Made by a program: the position numbers and the translations under genes. 64,000 bases of DNA. It comes from Piscinibacter sp. HJYY11. GTDB taxonomy: Bacteria > Pseudomonadota > Gammaproteobacteria > Burkholderiales > Burkholderiaceae_C. Below the pieces are notes generated by a model. The model had not been told where the DNA came from, made no database searches, and worked only from the letters and a program-made list of their open reading frames with translations. This document shows positions 46,357 through 56,092 of this stretch, piece after piece. The stretch is taken from NCBI RefSeq assembly GCF_016735515.1, contig NZ_JAERQZ010000001.1:1612001-1676000 (forward strand), in the 5' to 3' direction. The first letter of the stretch is position 1; each line of letters opens with the position of its first letter.

Positions 46357-48077
46357 ACACGCCCACCATCCGCCTGCGCGAGGTGCCGCCCCGCACCGTG
46401 TGGGCGCTCGAGCAGGCCGGCATCCACCCGCTGCTCGCCCGCCTCTATGCCGCCCGCGGCGTGCGCAGCGCCGACGAGATCGACGACGCGCTCGCTGGCC
46501 TCGTCGCGCCCGCGCAGCTGATGGGCACGCAGGCGGCGGCCAGCTTCCTCGCCGATGCCATCGCCGCGCGCAAACGCATCTGCATCGTGGCCGACTACGA
46601 CTGCGACGGCGCCACCGCCTGTGCCGTGGCCCTGCGCGGCCTGCGCATGCTCGGCGCCGAGCCCGGCACGCTGGTGCACGTGGTGCCCGACCGCGCGGTG
46701 CACGGCTACGGCCTCACGCCGGCGATCGTCGACCTCGCGATGCAGAAGCAGCCGCAGGTGCTGCTCACCGTCGACAACGGCATCGCGAGCCTTGCCGGGG
46801 TCGACCATGCCCGAAGCCTCGGGCTCGACGTGGTGGTGACCGACCACCACCTGCCCGCGAAGGACCACGATGGCACGGTGCAGCTGCCCGCCGCCACCGT
46901 GATCGTCAACCCCAACCAGCCCGACTGCGGTTTCCCGAGCAAGAACCTCGCGGGCGTGGGCGTGATGTTCTACGTGCTGCTGGCGCTGCGCAGCGAGTTG
47001 CGCGCCCGCGGCGTGTTCAGTGCCGAGACGCAGCCGCGGCTCGACGTGCTGCTCGACCTGGTGGCCCTGGGCACGGTGGCCGACGTGGTGAAGCTCGATG
47101 CCAACAACCGCCGGCTCGTCGCGCAGGGACTCAAGCGCATCCGCGCCGGCCGCATGCAGCCCGGCGTGGCCGCGCTCTTCAAGGCCGCCGGCCGCGATGC
47201 GGCGCGCGCCACCGGTTTCGACTTCGGCTTCGCGCTCGGCCCGCGCATCAACGCGGCGGGGCGCCTCTCCGACATGTCGCTCGGCATCGAGTGCCTGCTC
47301 ACCGACGACCCCGCACGTGCCACCGAACTCGCGCAGCTGCTCGACACCATCAACCGCGAGCGGCGCGACGTGGAAGCCGGCATGCGCGAGCAGGCCGAAG
47401 CCATGCTCGCCCGGCTCATGCCCGAGGGCGATGCGCCCGCCGCGCTCGCGCTCTTCGACCCGGACTTCCACGAAGGCGTGGTCGGCATCGTGGCCTCGCG
47501 CCTGAAAGACCGTGTGCACCGGCCGACCTTCGTCTTCGCGATGGGGCAGGACGGCCTGCTCAAGGGCTCGGGCCGCTCGATCAACGGCTTCCACCTGCGC
47601 GACGCGCTCGACCTGGTGAGCAAGCGCCACCCGGGCGTGCTGCGCAAGTTCGGTGGGCACGCGATGGCGGCGGGCTGCACGCTCGCCGAAGAAGACTTCA
47701 CGACCTTCGTCGACGCCTTCCAGCGCGTGGCCACCGAGTGGCTCGATGCCGCCACGCTGTCGCGCACGCTGATGACCGACGGCCCGCTGCCCGCCGAGTA
47801 CTTCAACCTCGACACCGTGCGCTCGCTCGATGCGCAGGTGTGGGGCCAGGCCTTCGAGGCGCCACTCTTCAGCGACGAGGTCGAGGTGGTGTCGCAGCGC
47901 CTGGTCGGCGAGAAGCATTTGAAACTGGCCGTGCGCCACGCCGGCGCGCTGCGCGACGCGATCTGGTTCGGCCGCAGCGAGCCCCTGCCCGACCGGGTGA
48001 CGCTCGCCTACCAGCTCCGGGTGGACGAATACAACGGCCAGCAGCGCCTGCAGATGATCGTGGAAGCGGCCCGCTGA
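46353..48077 (+). CDS. recJ: Single-stranded-DNA-specific exonuclease RecJ
   Basis: 5'-3' single-strand exonuclease of recombination and mismatch repair, 574 residues. DHH-domain motifs are 'VADYDCDGATA' (metal-binding D-x-D) near 82-92, 'VDNGIAS' and 'VTDHHLP' near 164-170. DHHA1 contains 'GSGRSINGFHLRDAL' and 'GGHAMAAG'. Length is typical. It starts at a GTG that overlaps the preceding stop (GTGA), so translation is coupled to the rpfE-like gene. Confidence 0.96.
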   Translation: MNTPTIRLREVPPRTVWALEQAGIHPLLARLYAARGVRSADEIDDALAGLVAPAQLMGTQAAASFLADAIAARKRICIVADYDCDGATACAVALRGLRMLGAEPGTLVHVVPDRAVHGYGLTPAIVDLAMQKQPQVLLTVDNGIASLAGVDHARSLGLDVVVTDHHLPAKDHDGTVQLPAATVIVNPNQPDCGFPSKNLAGVGVMFYVLLALRSELRARGVFSAETQPRLDVLLDLVALGTVADVVKLDANNRRLVAQGLKRIRAGRMQPGVAALFKAAGRDAARATGFDFGFALGPRINAAGRLSDMSLGIECLLTDDPARATELAQLLDTINRERRDVEAGMREQAEAMLARLMPEGDAPAALALFDPDFHEGVVGIVASRLKDRVHRPTFVFAMGQDGLLKGSGRSINGFHLRDALDLVSKRHPGVLRKFGGHAMAAGCTLAEEDFTTFVDAFQRVATEWLDAATLSRTLMTDGPLPAEYFNLDTVRSLDAQVWGQAFEAPLFSDEVEVVSQRLVGEKHLKLAVRHAGALRDAIWFGRSEPLPDRVTLAYQLRVDEYNGQQRLQMIVEAAR

Positions 48078-48155
48078 ACGCGGCGCCGCCGATACCACTT
48101 GCACGACAGGGTTGCATTCGGTTGCCTGCAGGTGGCCGCGGCGTGAACTACGCTC

Positions 48156-48178
48156 GTCCTTCGCCGACGAAGAAGGAC
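48156..48178 (+). promoter_or_regulatory. Hairpin that covers the ribosome binding site
   Basis: A perfect 7-bp stem (GTCCTTC / GAAGGAC) with a 9-base loop puts the AAGGA Shine-Dalgarno of the next gene (ATG 48186) in its 3' arm. A TACGCT -10-like element at 48148-48153 would start the RNA at the base of the hairpin. It could gate translation by temperature or protein binding. Confidence 0.4.
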
Positions 48179-48185
48179 AAGAGAC

Positions 48186-49505
<1,320 letters not shown>

Positions 49506-49567
49506 ACGCTGCGGGCCTGTGGCACGCCGATTGCCGCAGGCCCTGCGGATCATCTTCGGGGCTCGCC

Positions 49568-50836
49568 ATGGGCACTCATTCCAAGAACACACCCGATTCC
49601 GCGCGCCGACACGCGCTCGCCCGCCTGGGCGCCCTGTGGGCCAGCGCCGCGGGCCTGACGCTCGTGGCCTGCGGCGGTGGCGGCGACTCGGGGAGCTCCG
49701 CGCCGCCGTCGTCCGGCCCCCCGCCGCCCCCGCCGCCCCCGCCGCCCCCGCCCCCACCGGGCCCGCCTTCGGGGCCGTTGCTGACGACCGCGCTCAACGA
49801 GACGCTGGCGTCGCCCTGGGGGCTCGCCTTCCTGCCCGACGGGCGCATGCTGGTCACGCAACGCAGTGGCAGCCTGGTGCTGCTCAACGCCAGCGGCGCG
49901 CTCGCCGGCACCATCTCCGGCACGCCGGCGGTGGTGTCCAGCGGCCAGGGCGGCCTGCTCGACGTGGTGCTCGATCCTGATTTCGGCAACGGCAGCAATG
50001 ACTGGGTCTACCTGTCGTATGCCGAGGCCGGCGCAGGCGGCAGCGGCACCGCGGTGACCCGCGGGCGGCTCGACCTGGCCAACATGCGCCTCGTCGACGT
50101 GCCGGCCACGCCGCTCTTCCGCCAGCTGCCGAAGATCAGTGCCGAAGGCCACTACGGCTCGCGCCTCGCGTTCCGGCCCGACGGCACGCTCTTCATCACC
50201 CTCGGCGAACGCCAGCAAGGCTCGCCGGCGCAGGACCGCAGCAACCACCTCGGCAAGGTGGTCCGCATCAACCGCAACGGCAGCATCCCGCCCGACAACC
50301 CCTACGTCGGCACGGCCTGGCAGCCCGAGATCTGGAGCTATGGCCACCGCAATCCGCAAGGTGCCGCGGTTCGCCCGGGGACCGGCGACCTGTGGCAATC
50401 GGAGCATGGCCCGCTCGGCGGAGACGAGCTCAACATTTCCCGGGCCGGCCAGAACCACGGGTGGCCCAACGTGAGCTACGGCTGCAACGTCGACGGCCCG
50501 GCCTGCGAAATCGGGGGCGGCACCCACGCGCCGACCTACACCGAGCCGGTGAGCCGGTGGCCCGCGCCGGGCACGCCGCGCCCGTACCAGTCGATCGCGC
50601 CGGCCGGCATCACCTTCTACACCGGCACCGGCTTCCCGGAATGGCAGGGCAACGTGTTCGTCGGCGCGCTGGCCGGCCGTGCCCTGTGGCGCATCACGCT
50701 GAACGGCAACACCGAGGTCGGGCGCGAGCAGCTGCTGAGCTCGCTCAACGAGCGCATCCGCTGCGTGCGCGAAGGACCCGATGGCTGGCTCTATCTGCTG
50801 ACCGACAGCGGCAAGCTGATCCGCGTGTACCGCTGA
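49568..50836 (+). CDS. PQQ-dependent sugar dehydrogenase-like lipoprotein (copy 2)
   Basis: Tandem paralogue of the preceding gene, 422 residues, with the same propeller motifs in the same order ('SPWGLAFLPDGRMLVTQ', 'GLLDVVLDPDFG', 'GHRNPQGAAVRPG', 'EHGPLGGDELN'). The N-terminus is a lipoprotein signal with L-V-A-C near residue 34, and the linker is almost pure Pro (about 14 in a row) instead of Gly then Pro. The ATG at 49568 precedes the signal. The substrate, probably an aldose or aldehyde, is unknown. PQQ biosynthesis genes are not in the window. Confidence 0.9.
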   Translation: MGTHSKNTPDSARRHALARLGALWASAAGLTLVACGGGGDSGSSAPPSSGPPPPPPPPPPPPPPGPPSGPLLTTALNETLASPWGLAFLPDGRMLVTQRSGSLVLLNASGALAGTISGTPAVVSSGQGGLLDVVLDPDFGNGSNDWVYLSYAEAGAGGSGTAVTRGRLDLANMRLVDVPATPLFRQLPKISAEGHYGSRLAFRPDGTLFITLGERQQGSPAQDRSNHLGKVVRINRNGSIPPDNPYVGTAWQPEIWSYGHRNPQGAAVRPGTGDLWQSEHGPLGGDELNISRAGQNHGWPNVSYGCNVDGPACEIGGGTHAPTYTEPVSRWPAPGTPRPYQSIAPAGITFYTGTGFPEWQGNVFVGALAGRALWRITLNGNTEVGREQLLSSLNERIRCVREGPDGWLYLLTDSGKLIRVYR

Positions 50837-50884
50837 CGCCGGCTGCGGATCGCCCCTCCCGCTGCGCGGCGGGGGCCCGCTGCC

Positions 50885-50890
50885 TACAAT
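50885..50890 (+). promoter_or_regulatory. -10 element of the PHP gene (leaderless start)
   Basis: TACAAT (five of six to TATAAT) ends six bases before the GTG at 50897, so the predicted transcript begins at the start codon. No ribosome site is present upstream, which agrees with leaderless translation. The -35 region is not recognisable. Confidence 0.5.
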
Positions 50891-50896
50891 CCGGCG

Positions 50897-51754
50897 GTGA
50901 GCATCCAGAACGCTGATCTGCACTGTCATTCCGTCGTCTCCGACGGCACGCTCGAGCCCGAGGCACTCGCCGCACGTGCGCGCGCCAATGGCGTCGACCT
51001 GTGGGCACTGACCGATCACGACGAGATCGGCGGCCAGCACCGCGCCCGCGCTGCTGCACATGCAAACGGCATGGCCTACCTCACCGGCACCGAGATCTCG
51101 ATCACGTTTGCCAACACCACCGTCCACATCGTCGGCCTCGGCTTCGACGCCGACGATCCGGCCATCGTCGCCGGTCTGCGGGCCACTCGCGGCGGCCGCG
51201 AAGCGCGCGCGAGAGAGATGGCCGACGGCCTGGCCCAGGTCGGCATCCACGGCAGCTACGAAGGCGCGCTCAAGTACGTGGGCAACCCCGAGCTCATCTC
51301 GCGCACCCACTTCGCGCGTTTCCTCGTCGAGACCGGCGTGTGCGCCGACACCTCCGAGGTCTTCCGCAACTACCTCGTCGAAGGCAAGCCCGGCTTCGTG
51401 CCGCACCGCTGGGCCACGCTCGAGAACTCGGTGCGCTGGATCACGCAGGCCGGCGGCCTGGCGGTGATCGCCCACCCGGGCCGCTACAAGTTCACGCCGA
51501 CCGAGGAATACGCGCTCTTCAGCGAGTTCAAGTCGCACGGCGGACGCGGCGTGGAAGTGGTGACCGGCAGCCACACGCCGGCCGATTTCGAGAAGTACGC
51601 GCAGATGGCGCTCGACTTCGACCTGCATGCCTCCCGCGGCTCGGACTTCCACAGCCCTGACGAGAGCAATGTCGACCTCGGCACGCTGCCGCCGCTCCCG
51701 AAGACGCTCACCCCCGTGTGGGACGCACTGGCCGACCGGATCCAGCACCCGTGA
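50897..51754 (+). CDS. trpH: PHP domain phosphoesterase/exoribonuclease (RNase AM/YciV family)
   Basis: PHP-fold metal enzyme of 285 residues, of the YciV/TrpH group shown to act as a 5'-3' exoribonuclease or 3',5'-nucleotide bisphosphatase. Metal motifs are 'ADLHCHSVVSDGT' at 6-18, 'ALTDHDEIGG' near 37, 'AHPGRY' near 193 and 'GSDFHSPDE' near 250. Start is GTG 50897, just after a -10 element. YciO is encoded two genes downstream, a pairing also seen in E. coli. Its stop overlaps the next GTG. Confidence 0.9.
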   Translation: MSIQNADLHCHSVVSDGTLEPEALAARARANGVDLWALTDHDEIGGQHRARAAAHANGMAYLTGTEISITFANTTVHIVGLGFDADDPAIVAGLRATRGGREARAREMADGLAQVGIHGSYEGALKYVGNPELISRTHFARFLVETGVCADTSEVFRNYLVEGKPGFVPHRWATLENSVRWITQAGGLAVIAHPGRYKFTPTEEYALFSEFKSHGGRGVEVVTGSHTPADFEKYAQMALDFDLHASRGSDFHSPDESNVDLGTLPPLPKTLTPVWDALADRIQHP

Positions 51755-52710
51755 TCGCCGCCGCCCTGCCCCTGGCGCGGCACCGTCCTTTCGCCGGCAT
51801 CGGCCTGATCCTCGTGATGGGCCTGTGGTTCGTCACGCTCGACACCACCGCCAAGTACCTGGGCCAGGTGCTGCCGATCATCATCGGCCTCTTCGCACGC
51901 TACGCCGTGCAGGCGCTGCTGATGGGCGGCTGGCTCGCGCTGCGCCTGCTGCGCGGCGGCGGCAATCTCTTTCGCACGGCGCACCCGCGCTTCCAGCTGC
52001 TGCGCGGCACCTTGCTGCTCACGACGAGCGCGTTGCTCTTCATCGGCATCCGCCAGATGCCGGTGGCCGAGTTCACCGCGGTGGGCATGCTCTCGCCGGT
52101 TCTGGTGACGGTGCTGGCGGCGCTCTTCCTGCACGAGAAGGTCTCGCCGCTGCGCATGGCGCTGGTGGCGGGCGGTTTCGCCGGCGCCTTGATCGTGGTG
52201 CGCCCGGGGGCCGGCATCTTCGGCTGGGTGGCGCTCATCCCGCTCACCATGGCGCTGGTGTACGCCGGCTTCCAACTGCTCACGCGCCGGCTGTCGAACC
52301 TCGAGCACCCGTTGACCACGCACTTCTACACCGGCCTCGTGGGTGCGCTCGTGGTGCTGGCGATCCTGTTGTTCGAGCCGGCGTCGTCGTGGGACGCGCT
52401 GCGCGCCGCACCGCCAGCGATCTGGGGCCTCCTGCTGCTGGTCGGCGTGGCCGGCACGGTGGGCCACCTTTGCCTGATCCTCGCAGTGGGCATGGCGCCG
52501 ATGGCCACGCTCATGCCCTTCACCTTCCTGCAGCTCGGCTTTGCGAGCGTGGCGGGCTACCTCGTGTTCGGCCACGTGCCGGATGGCTGGGCCTTCGTGG
52601 GCATCGCGGTGGTGGGCGTGTGCGGCGCCACCTCCGTGTGGCTCAACCTGCGCGAGAGTGCAGCGGCCCAGCGCATCGCGCCGGCCGACTCGGCGCTCAC
52701 GCCAGACTAA
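51751..52710 (+). CDS. EamA family (DMT) transporter
   Basis: Ten-helix exporter of 319 residues with two EamA repeats ('LVMGLWFVTLDTTAKYLGQVLP' near the start; 'MATLMPFTFLQLGFASVAGYL' near 250, quoted partly). Starting at the GTG at 51751 overlaps the PHP stop (GTGA) and gives a normal length; an ATG 33 bases earlier lies inside the PHP gene. It sits between the PHP and YciO genes, which are adjacent or nearly so in other genomes, so it looks inserted into that pair. Confidence 0.9.
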   Translation: MIAAALPLARHRPFAGIGLILVMGLWFVTLDTTAKYLGQVLPIIIGLFARYAVQALLMGGWLALRLLRGGGNLFRTAHPRFQLLRGTLLLTTSALLFIGIRQMPVAEFTAVGMLSPVLVTVLAALFLHEKVSPLRMALVAGGFAGALIVVRPGAGIFGWVALIPLTMALVYAGFQLLTRRLSNLEHPLTTHFYTGLVGALVVLAILLFEPASSWDALRAAPPAIWGLLLLVGVAGTVGHLCLILAVGMAPMATLMPFTFLQLGFASVAGYLVFGHVPDGWAFVGIAVVGVCGATSVWLNLRESAAAQRIAPADSALTPD

Positions 52711-52723
52711 GGCCACGGACACC

Positions 52724-53353
52724 ATGGCCCGCGTCATCGAGGTCCACCCCGAGAACCCGCAGGCGCGGCTGCTGAAGCAGGCCGCCGACGTGCTGCACGG
52801 CGGCGGCATCGCGGCGGTGCCCACCGATTCGAGCTACGCCTTCGTCTGCCACCTCGACGACAAGGCGGCGGCCGAGAAGCTGCGCCGCATCCGCGAGGTC
52901 GACGACAAGCACCACCTCACGCTGCTGTGCCGCGACCTGTCAGAGCTCGCGAGCTACGCACGCGTCGACAACAAGCAGTACCGCCTGCTCAAGCACGCCA
53001 CGCCGGGCCCCTACACCTTCCTGCTGGAAGCGACGAAGGAAGTGCCGCGCCGCGTGTCGCACCCCTCGCGCCGCACCATCGGCCTGCGCGTGCCCGAGCA
53101 CCGGATGCTGCAGGACCTGCTCGACGTCTTCGGCCAGCCGCTGCTGTCGACCACACTGATCCCGCCGGGCGAGACCGAGCCGCTGAACGACCCCGACGAG
53201 ATCCGCGAGCGCTTTCGCGGGCAGGTGGAAGTGGTGGTGGATGCGGGCGCCTGCCCGATGGAGCCGACCACGGTGGTCGACCTCACCGGCGACGAGCCGG
53301 TGCTGGTGCGCCTGGGCCGCGGCGACCCGGCGAAGCTGGGCCTCTCGGCCTAG
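52724..53353 (+). CDS. yciO: L-threonylcarbamoyladenylate synthase family protein YciO
   Basis: Sua5/YciO/YrdC-fold protein, 209 residues. 'GGGIAAVPTDSSYAF' near 25-39 corresponds to the nucleotide/threonine pocket, and 'KHHLTLLCRDLSE' and 'TPGPYTFLLEAT' are characteristic of YciO rather than TsaC (note T-D-S-S-Y-A in place of the T-D-T-x-Y-G of TsaC). YciO can make threonylcarbamoyl-AMP weakly; its main role is uncertain. It is last in the PHP-EamA-yciO operon and convergent with ridA. Confidence 0.92.
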   Translation: MARVIEVHPENPQARLLKQAADVLHGGGIAAVPTDSSYAFVCHLDDKAAAEKLRRIREVDDKHHLTLLCRDLSELASYARVDNKQYRLLKHATPGPYTFLLEATKEVPRRVSHPSRRTIGLRVPEHRMLQDLLDVFGQPLLSTTLIPPGETEPLNDPDEIRERFRGQVEVVVDAGACPMEPTTVVDLTGDEPVLVRLGRGDPAKLGLSA

Positions 53354-53362
53354 ACGCTCAGG

Positions 53363-53722
53363 TCAAACCTTCAGCGCCGCCGTCACCACGATCTCGATCT
53401 TCCACTCGGGCTTCGCAAGCTTCGCCTGCACGGTGGCGCGCGGCGGCGCGTCGCCGGGGGCGACCCAGTCGTCCCACACCTCGTTCATGCCGGCGAAGTC
53501 GGCCATGTCGGCGAGGAAGATCTGCGCCATCAGGATGTGCGCGCTGTCGGTGTGGGCCTCGGCGAGCAGCTTGTCCACCATGGCGAGCACCTGGCGCGTC
53601 TGGCCCTTGATGTCTTGCGTGGCGTCGTCGGGCACCTGGCCGGCGAGGTAGACGGTGCCATGGTGGATGGCCATCTCGGAGAGACGGTCGCCCACGTGGA
53701 AACGGCGGACGGCGTGGGTCAT
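53363..53722 (-). CDS. RidA family enamine/imine deaminase
   Basis: Trimeric YjgF/RidA-fold protein, 119 residues. The active-site Arg is in 'APPRATVQAKL' near residue 94, with the downstream Glu of the family in 'KPEWKIEIVVTA'. RidA members hydrolyse reactive enamines made by PLP enzymes. The start at 53722 overlaps the plsY stop (ATGA). It is the last of the minus-strand run tas-ybaK-plsY-ridA. Confidence 0.93.
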   Translation of the reverse strand: MTHAVRRFHVGDRLSEMAIHHGTVYLAGQVPDDATQDIKGQTRQVLAMVDKLLAEAHTDSAHILMAQIFLADMADFAGMNEVWDDWVAPGDAPPRATVQAKLAKPEWKIEIVVTAALKV

Positions 53723-54378
53723 GGTTTGCTTCCCTTGGCGTGCGGCTTGGCGGGGGGATGTGCGCCCGCGGCCCTCTGCCCGAGCTTGCTCTCGGTGCCG
53801 GCCAGGAGCTTCTGGATGTTGGCGCTGTGGCGCCACACGAGCAGCAGGCTCATCACGACGATCGCACCGGCGATCGCGTTGGCATCCCAGATCAGCAGTT
53901 GATAGAAGGGCGCGAACACTGCTGCCACGATGGATGCGAGCGACACGTAGCGGAAGAAGGCCACGATGATCACGAAGGTCAGCAGCGTGGCCGCGCCCAG
54001 CCAGGGGTTGAAGGCCAGCAGCACGCCAGCTGCCGTGGCCACGCCCTTGCCGCCCTTGAACTTGAAGAACACCGGCCACAGGTGCCCGAGGAAGGCCGCC
54101 AAGCCCACCATCGCCACCGTGCCCACGCCAAGCCCGACACGCGGGCCGTAGACCAGCACCAGCAGCACCGGCACGTAGCCCTTGAGCACGTCGAACACCA
54201 GCGTGAGGATGGCCGCCGCCTTGTTGCCCGAGCGCAGCACGTTGGTGGCGCCGGGGTTGCCAGAACCGTAGCTGCGAGGGTCCGACAGGCCCATCAGCTT
54301 GCTGAAGATCACGGCAAACGAGAGCGAGCCGATCAGATAGGCCGCGACCACCGCGGCAGCGGAATACAGGGTCTCCAT
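53719..54378 (-). CDS. plsY: Acyl-phosphate glycerol-3-phosphate acyltransferase
   Basis: Integral membrane enzyme of 219 residues, with about five to six helices, that acylates glycerol 3-phosphate with acyl phosphate, the first step of phospholipid synthesis. Motif 1 'SYGSGNPGATNVLRS' near 35-49, motif 2 'FKGGKGVATAAGV' near 105 and motif 3 near the end of the helical core are intact. A basic Pro/Ala/Lys-rich tail follows. The start at 54378 begins directly with the first helix. Confidence 0.95.
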   Translation of the reverse strand: METLYSAAAVVAAYLIGSLSFAVIFSKLMGLSDPRSYGSGNPGATNVLRSGNKAAAILTLVFDVLKGYVPVLLVLVYGPRVGLGVGTVAMVGLAAFLGHLWPVFFKFKGGKGVATAAGVLLAFNPWLGAATLLTFVIIVAFFRYVSLASIVAAVFAPFYQLLIWDANAIAGAIVVMSLLLVWRHSANIQKLLAGTESKLGQRAAGAHPPAKPHAKGSKP

Positions 54379-54424
54379 CGAGCGAGCGAGGGGTTGTGGT
54401 GCTGGTTGTGCAGGATTGCGGCAG

Positions 54425-54916
54425 CTATTCTGCACCCGCGCACTGCACCGGCTTCGCCCCCAGCACCTCGGTCAACACCTGTGGCGAAACGCCGACAAGG
54501 TAGCCACGCCGCCCGCCGTTGATGTAGATGCGCGGCAGCTCGAGCACCGTGCGCTCGACGTAGATCGGCATCGCCTTCTTGGTGCCGAAGGGCGAGGTGC
54601 CGCCCACCAGGTAGCCGCTGTGGCGCTGCGCCACCTCGGGCTTGCAGGGGCTGACCTTCTTGGTGCCGATCTGGCGCGCGAGGTTCTTGGTGCTCACCTG
54701 GCGGTCGCCGTGCATCAGCACGATCAGTGGCTTGGCGTTCTCGTCTTCCATCACCAGCGTCTTCACGACGTGGTGCTCGTCGACGCCGAGCTGCCTGGCG
54801 GATTCGGTCGTGCCGCCATGGTCCACGTAGTCGTAGACGTGCTCGGTGTAGGCCACCTTCTGCTGCTTGAGCAGCTGGGTGGCGGGGGTTTCGGAGACGT
54901 GGTCTTTCTTGGCCAT
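54425..54916 (-). CDS. ybaK: Cys-tRNA(Pro)/Cys-tRNA(Cys) deacylase YbaK
   Basis: YbaK/EbsC editing domain, 163 residues, that hydrolyses mischarged Cys-tRNA(Pro). The family pattern is 'VVKTLVMEDENAKPLIVLMHGD' around 50-71 (quoted partly), with the conserved Lys of the KTL segment, then 'GYLVGGTSPFGTKK' near 102-115. Length matches E. coli YbaK (159). It is flanked by tas and plsY on the same strand with short gaps. Confidence 0.94.
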   Translation of the reverse strand: MAKKDHVSETPATQLLKQQKVAYTEHVYDYVDHGGTTESARQLGVDEHHVVKTLVMEDENAKPLIVLMHGDRQVSTKNLARQIGTKKVSPCKPEVAQRHSGYLVGGTSPFGTKKAMPIYVERTVLELPRIYINGGRRGYLVGVSPQVLTEVLGAKPVQCAGAE

Positions 54917-54960
54917 GGTGGGCGCGATTGTCCGGGCCGCCGCCGGACCGGTCTTGTCTC

Positions 54961-56019
54961 TTATTGCGCAGGGTCGCGGTGCTGGCGGCGGATGTTGTCA
55001 ACCTCGGCCAACAGCTCAGGCGACAGTTGCACGCTCCACGCATCGACGTTCTCGACGAGCTGCTTCGAGCTCGTCACGCCGATGATGGTGCTCGCCACCC
55101 GCCACGAGCGGTAGCAGAACGCCAGCGCGAGCTGGGTGGGGGTCAGGCCGTGCTCACGGGCCAGCGCGTTGTAGAGACGGGCAACCTCCAGCGCCTCGCG
55201 GCGCCCCCAGCGCTGCTTGCGCATCGACTCAAACTCGGCCAGGCGCCCCGTTTCCGGCGCCGTCAGGAAACCGGTCTCGTCGTACTTGCCGGTGAGCGCG
55301 CCGAAGGCCAACGGCGAATACGCGAGCAGCGCCACGCCGGTGCGGTACAGCGTCTCGTCGAGGCCGTTGTCGACGGCGCGGCTGGTGAGCGCATACGGGT
55401 TCTGCACCGACACCACGCGCGGCAGGCCGTGTTGCTCGGCCAGGTGCACGAACTCGCTCACGCCCCAGGGTGTCTCGTTCGACAGGCCGATGTGCCGCAC
55501 CTTGCCGGCCTTCACCAGCTTGCCCAGCGCTTCGAGCTGGTCGTGGATGGAGGTCTGCGGCTTGTCGTTCTTCGGGTCGAAGTAGACGCCGCCGAACATC
55601 GGTGCATTGCGGTTCGGCCAGTGGATCTGGTAGAGGTCGATCACCTCGGTCTGCAGGCGCTTCAGGCTGTCGTCGCAGGCCTGGGCGATGTCGGCGGGGC
55701 GCAGGTCGGGCGAACCATTGCGGATCCAATCCATGCCACGCGCCGGGCCGGCCACCTTGGTGGCGAGCACGATCTTCTCGCGCATGCCGGGCCGCGACGC
55801 GAGCCAGCTGCCGATGATGCGCTCGGTCGCCCCGTAGGTTTCCCGGCGCGCGGGCACGGCATACATCTCGGCGGTGTCGATGAAGTTGATGCCGAGGCCG
55901 ATGGCCTGGTCGAGCAGGGAATGGGCAAGTGCTTCATCGACCTGCTGGCCGAAGGTCATGGTGCCGAGGCAGATGGGGGTGACGAGCAGGTCGCTGCGAC
56001 CAAGAGGAATGCGCTGCAT
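54961..56019 (-). CDS. tas: NADP(H)-dependent aldo/keto reductase, Tas-like
   Basis: TIM-barrel aldo/keto reductase of 352 residues. Catalytic residues are visible as Asp and Tyr in 'FIDTAEMY' near 45-52 (with Lys in 'LATKVAGP' and His in 'YQIHWP'). The long match in spacing to E. coli Tas ('GTMTFGQQ', 'VQNPYALT', 'LLAYSPLAFGALTGKY') and similar length (346) support the name. Its physiological substrate is unknown. The start at 56019 is the Met heading the first strand. Confidence 0.92.
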   Translation of the reverse strand: MQRIPLGRSDLLVTPICLGTMTFGQQVDEALAHSLLDQAIGLGINFIDTAEMYAVPARRETYGATERIIGSWLASRPGMREKIVLATKVAGPARGMDWIRNGSPDLRPADIAQACDDSLKRLQTEVIDLYQIHWPNRNAPMFGGVYFDPKNDKPQTSIHDQLEALGKLVKAGKVRHIGLSNETPWGVSEFVHLAEQHGLPRVVSVQNPYALTSRAVDNGLDETLYRTGVALLAYSPLAFGALTGKYDETGFLTAPETGRLAEFESMRKQRWGRREALEVARLYNALAREHGLTPTQLALAFCYRSWRVASTIIGVTSSKQLVENVDAWSVQLSPELLAEVDNIRRQHRDPAQ

Positions 56020-56092
56020 GGGAGAGGTGGGCTGCCGGTGAAGCCCGGCAGTGTGCCGCAATCGCGCCGCCCGTGCAGGGCAGCGGCTGCGT

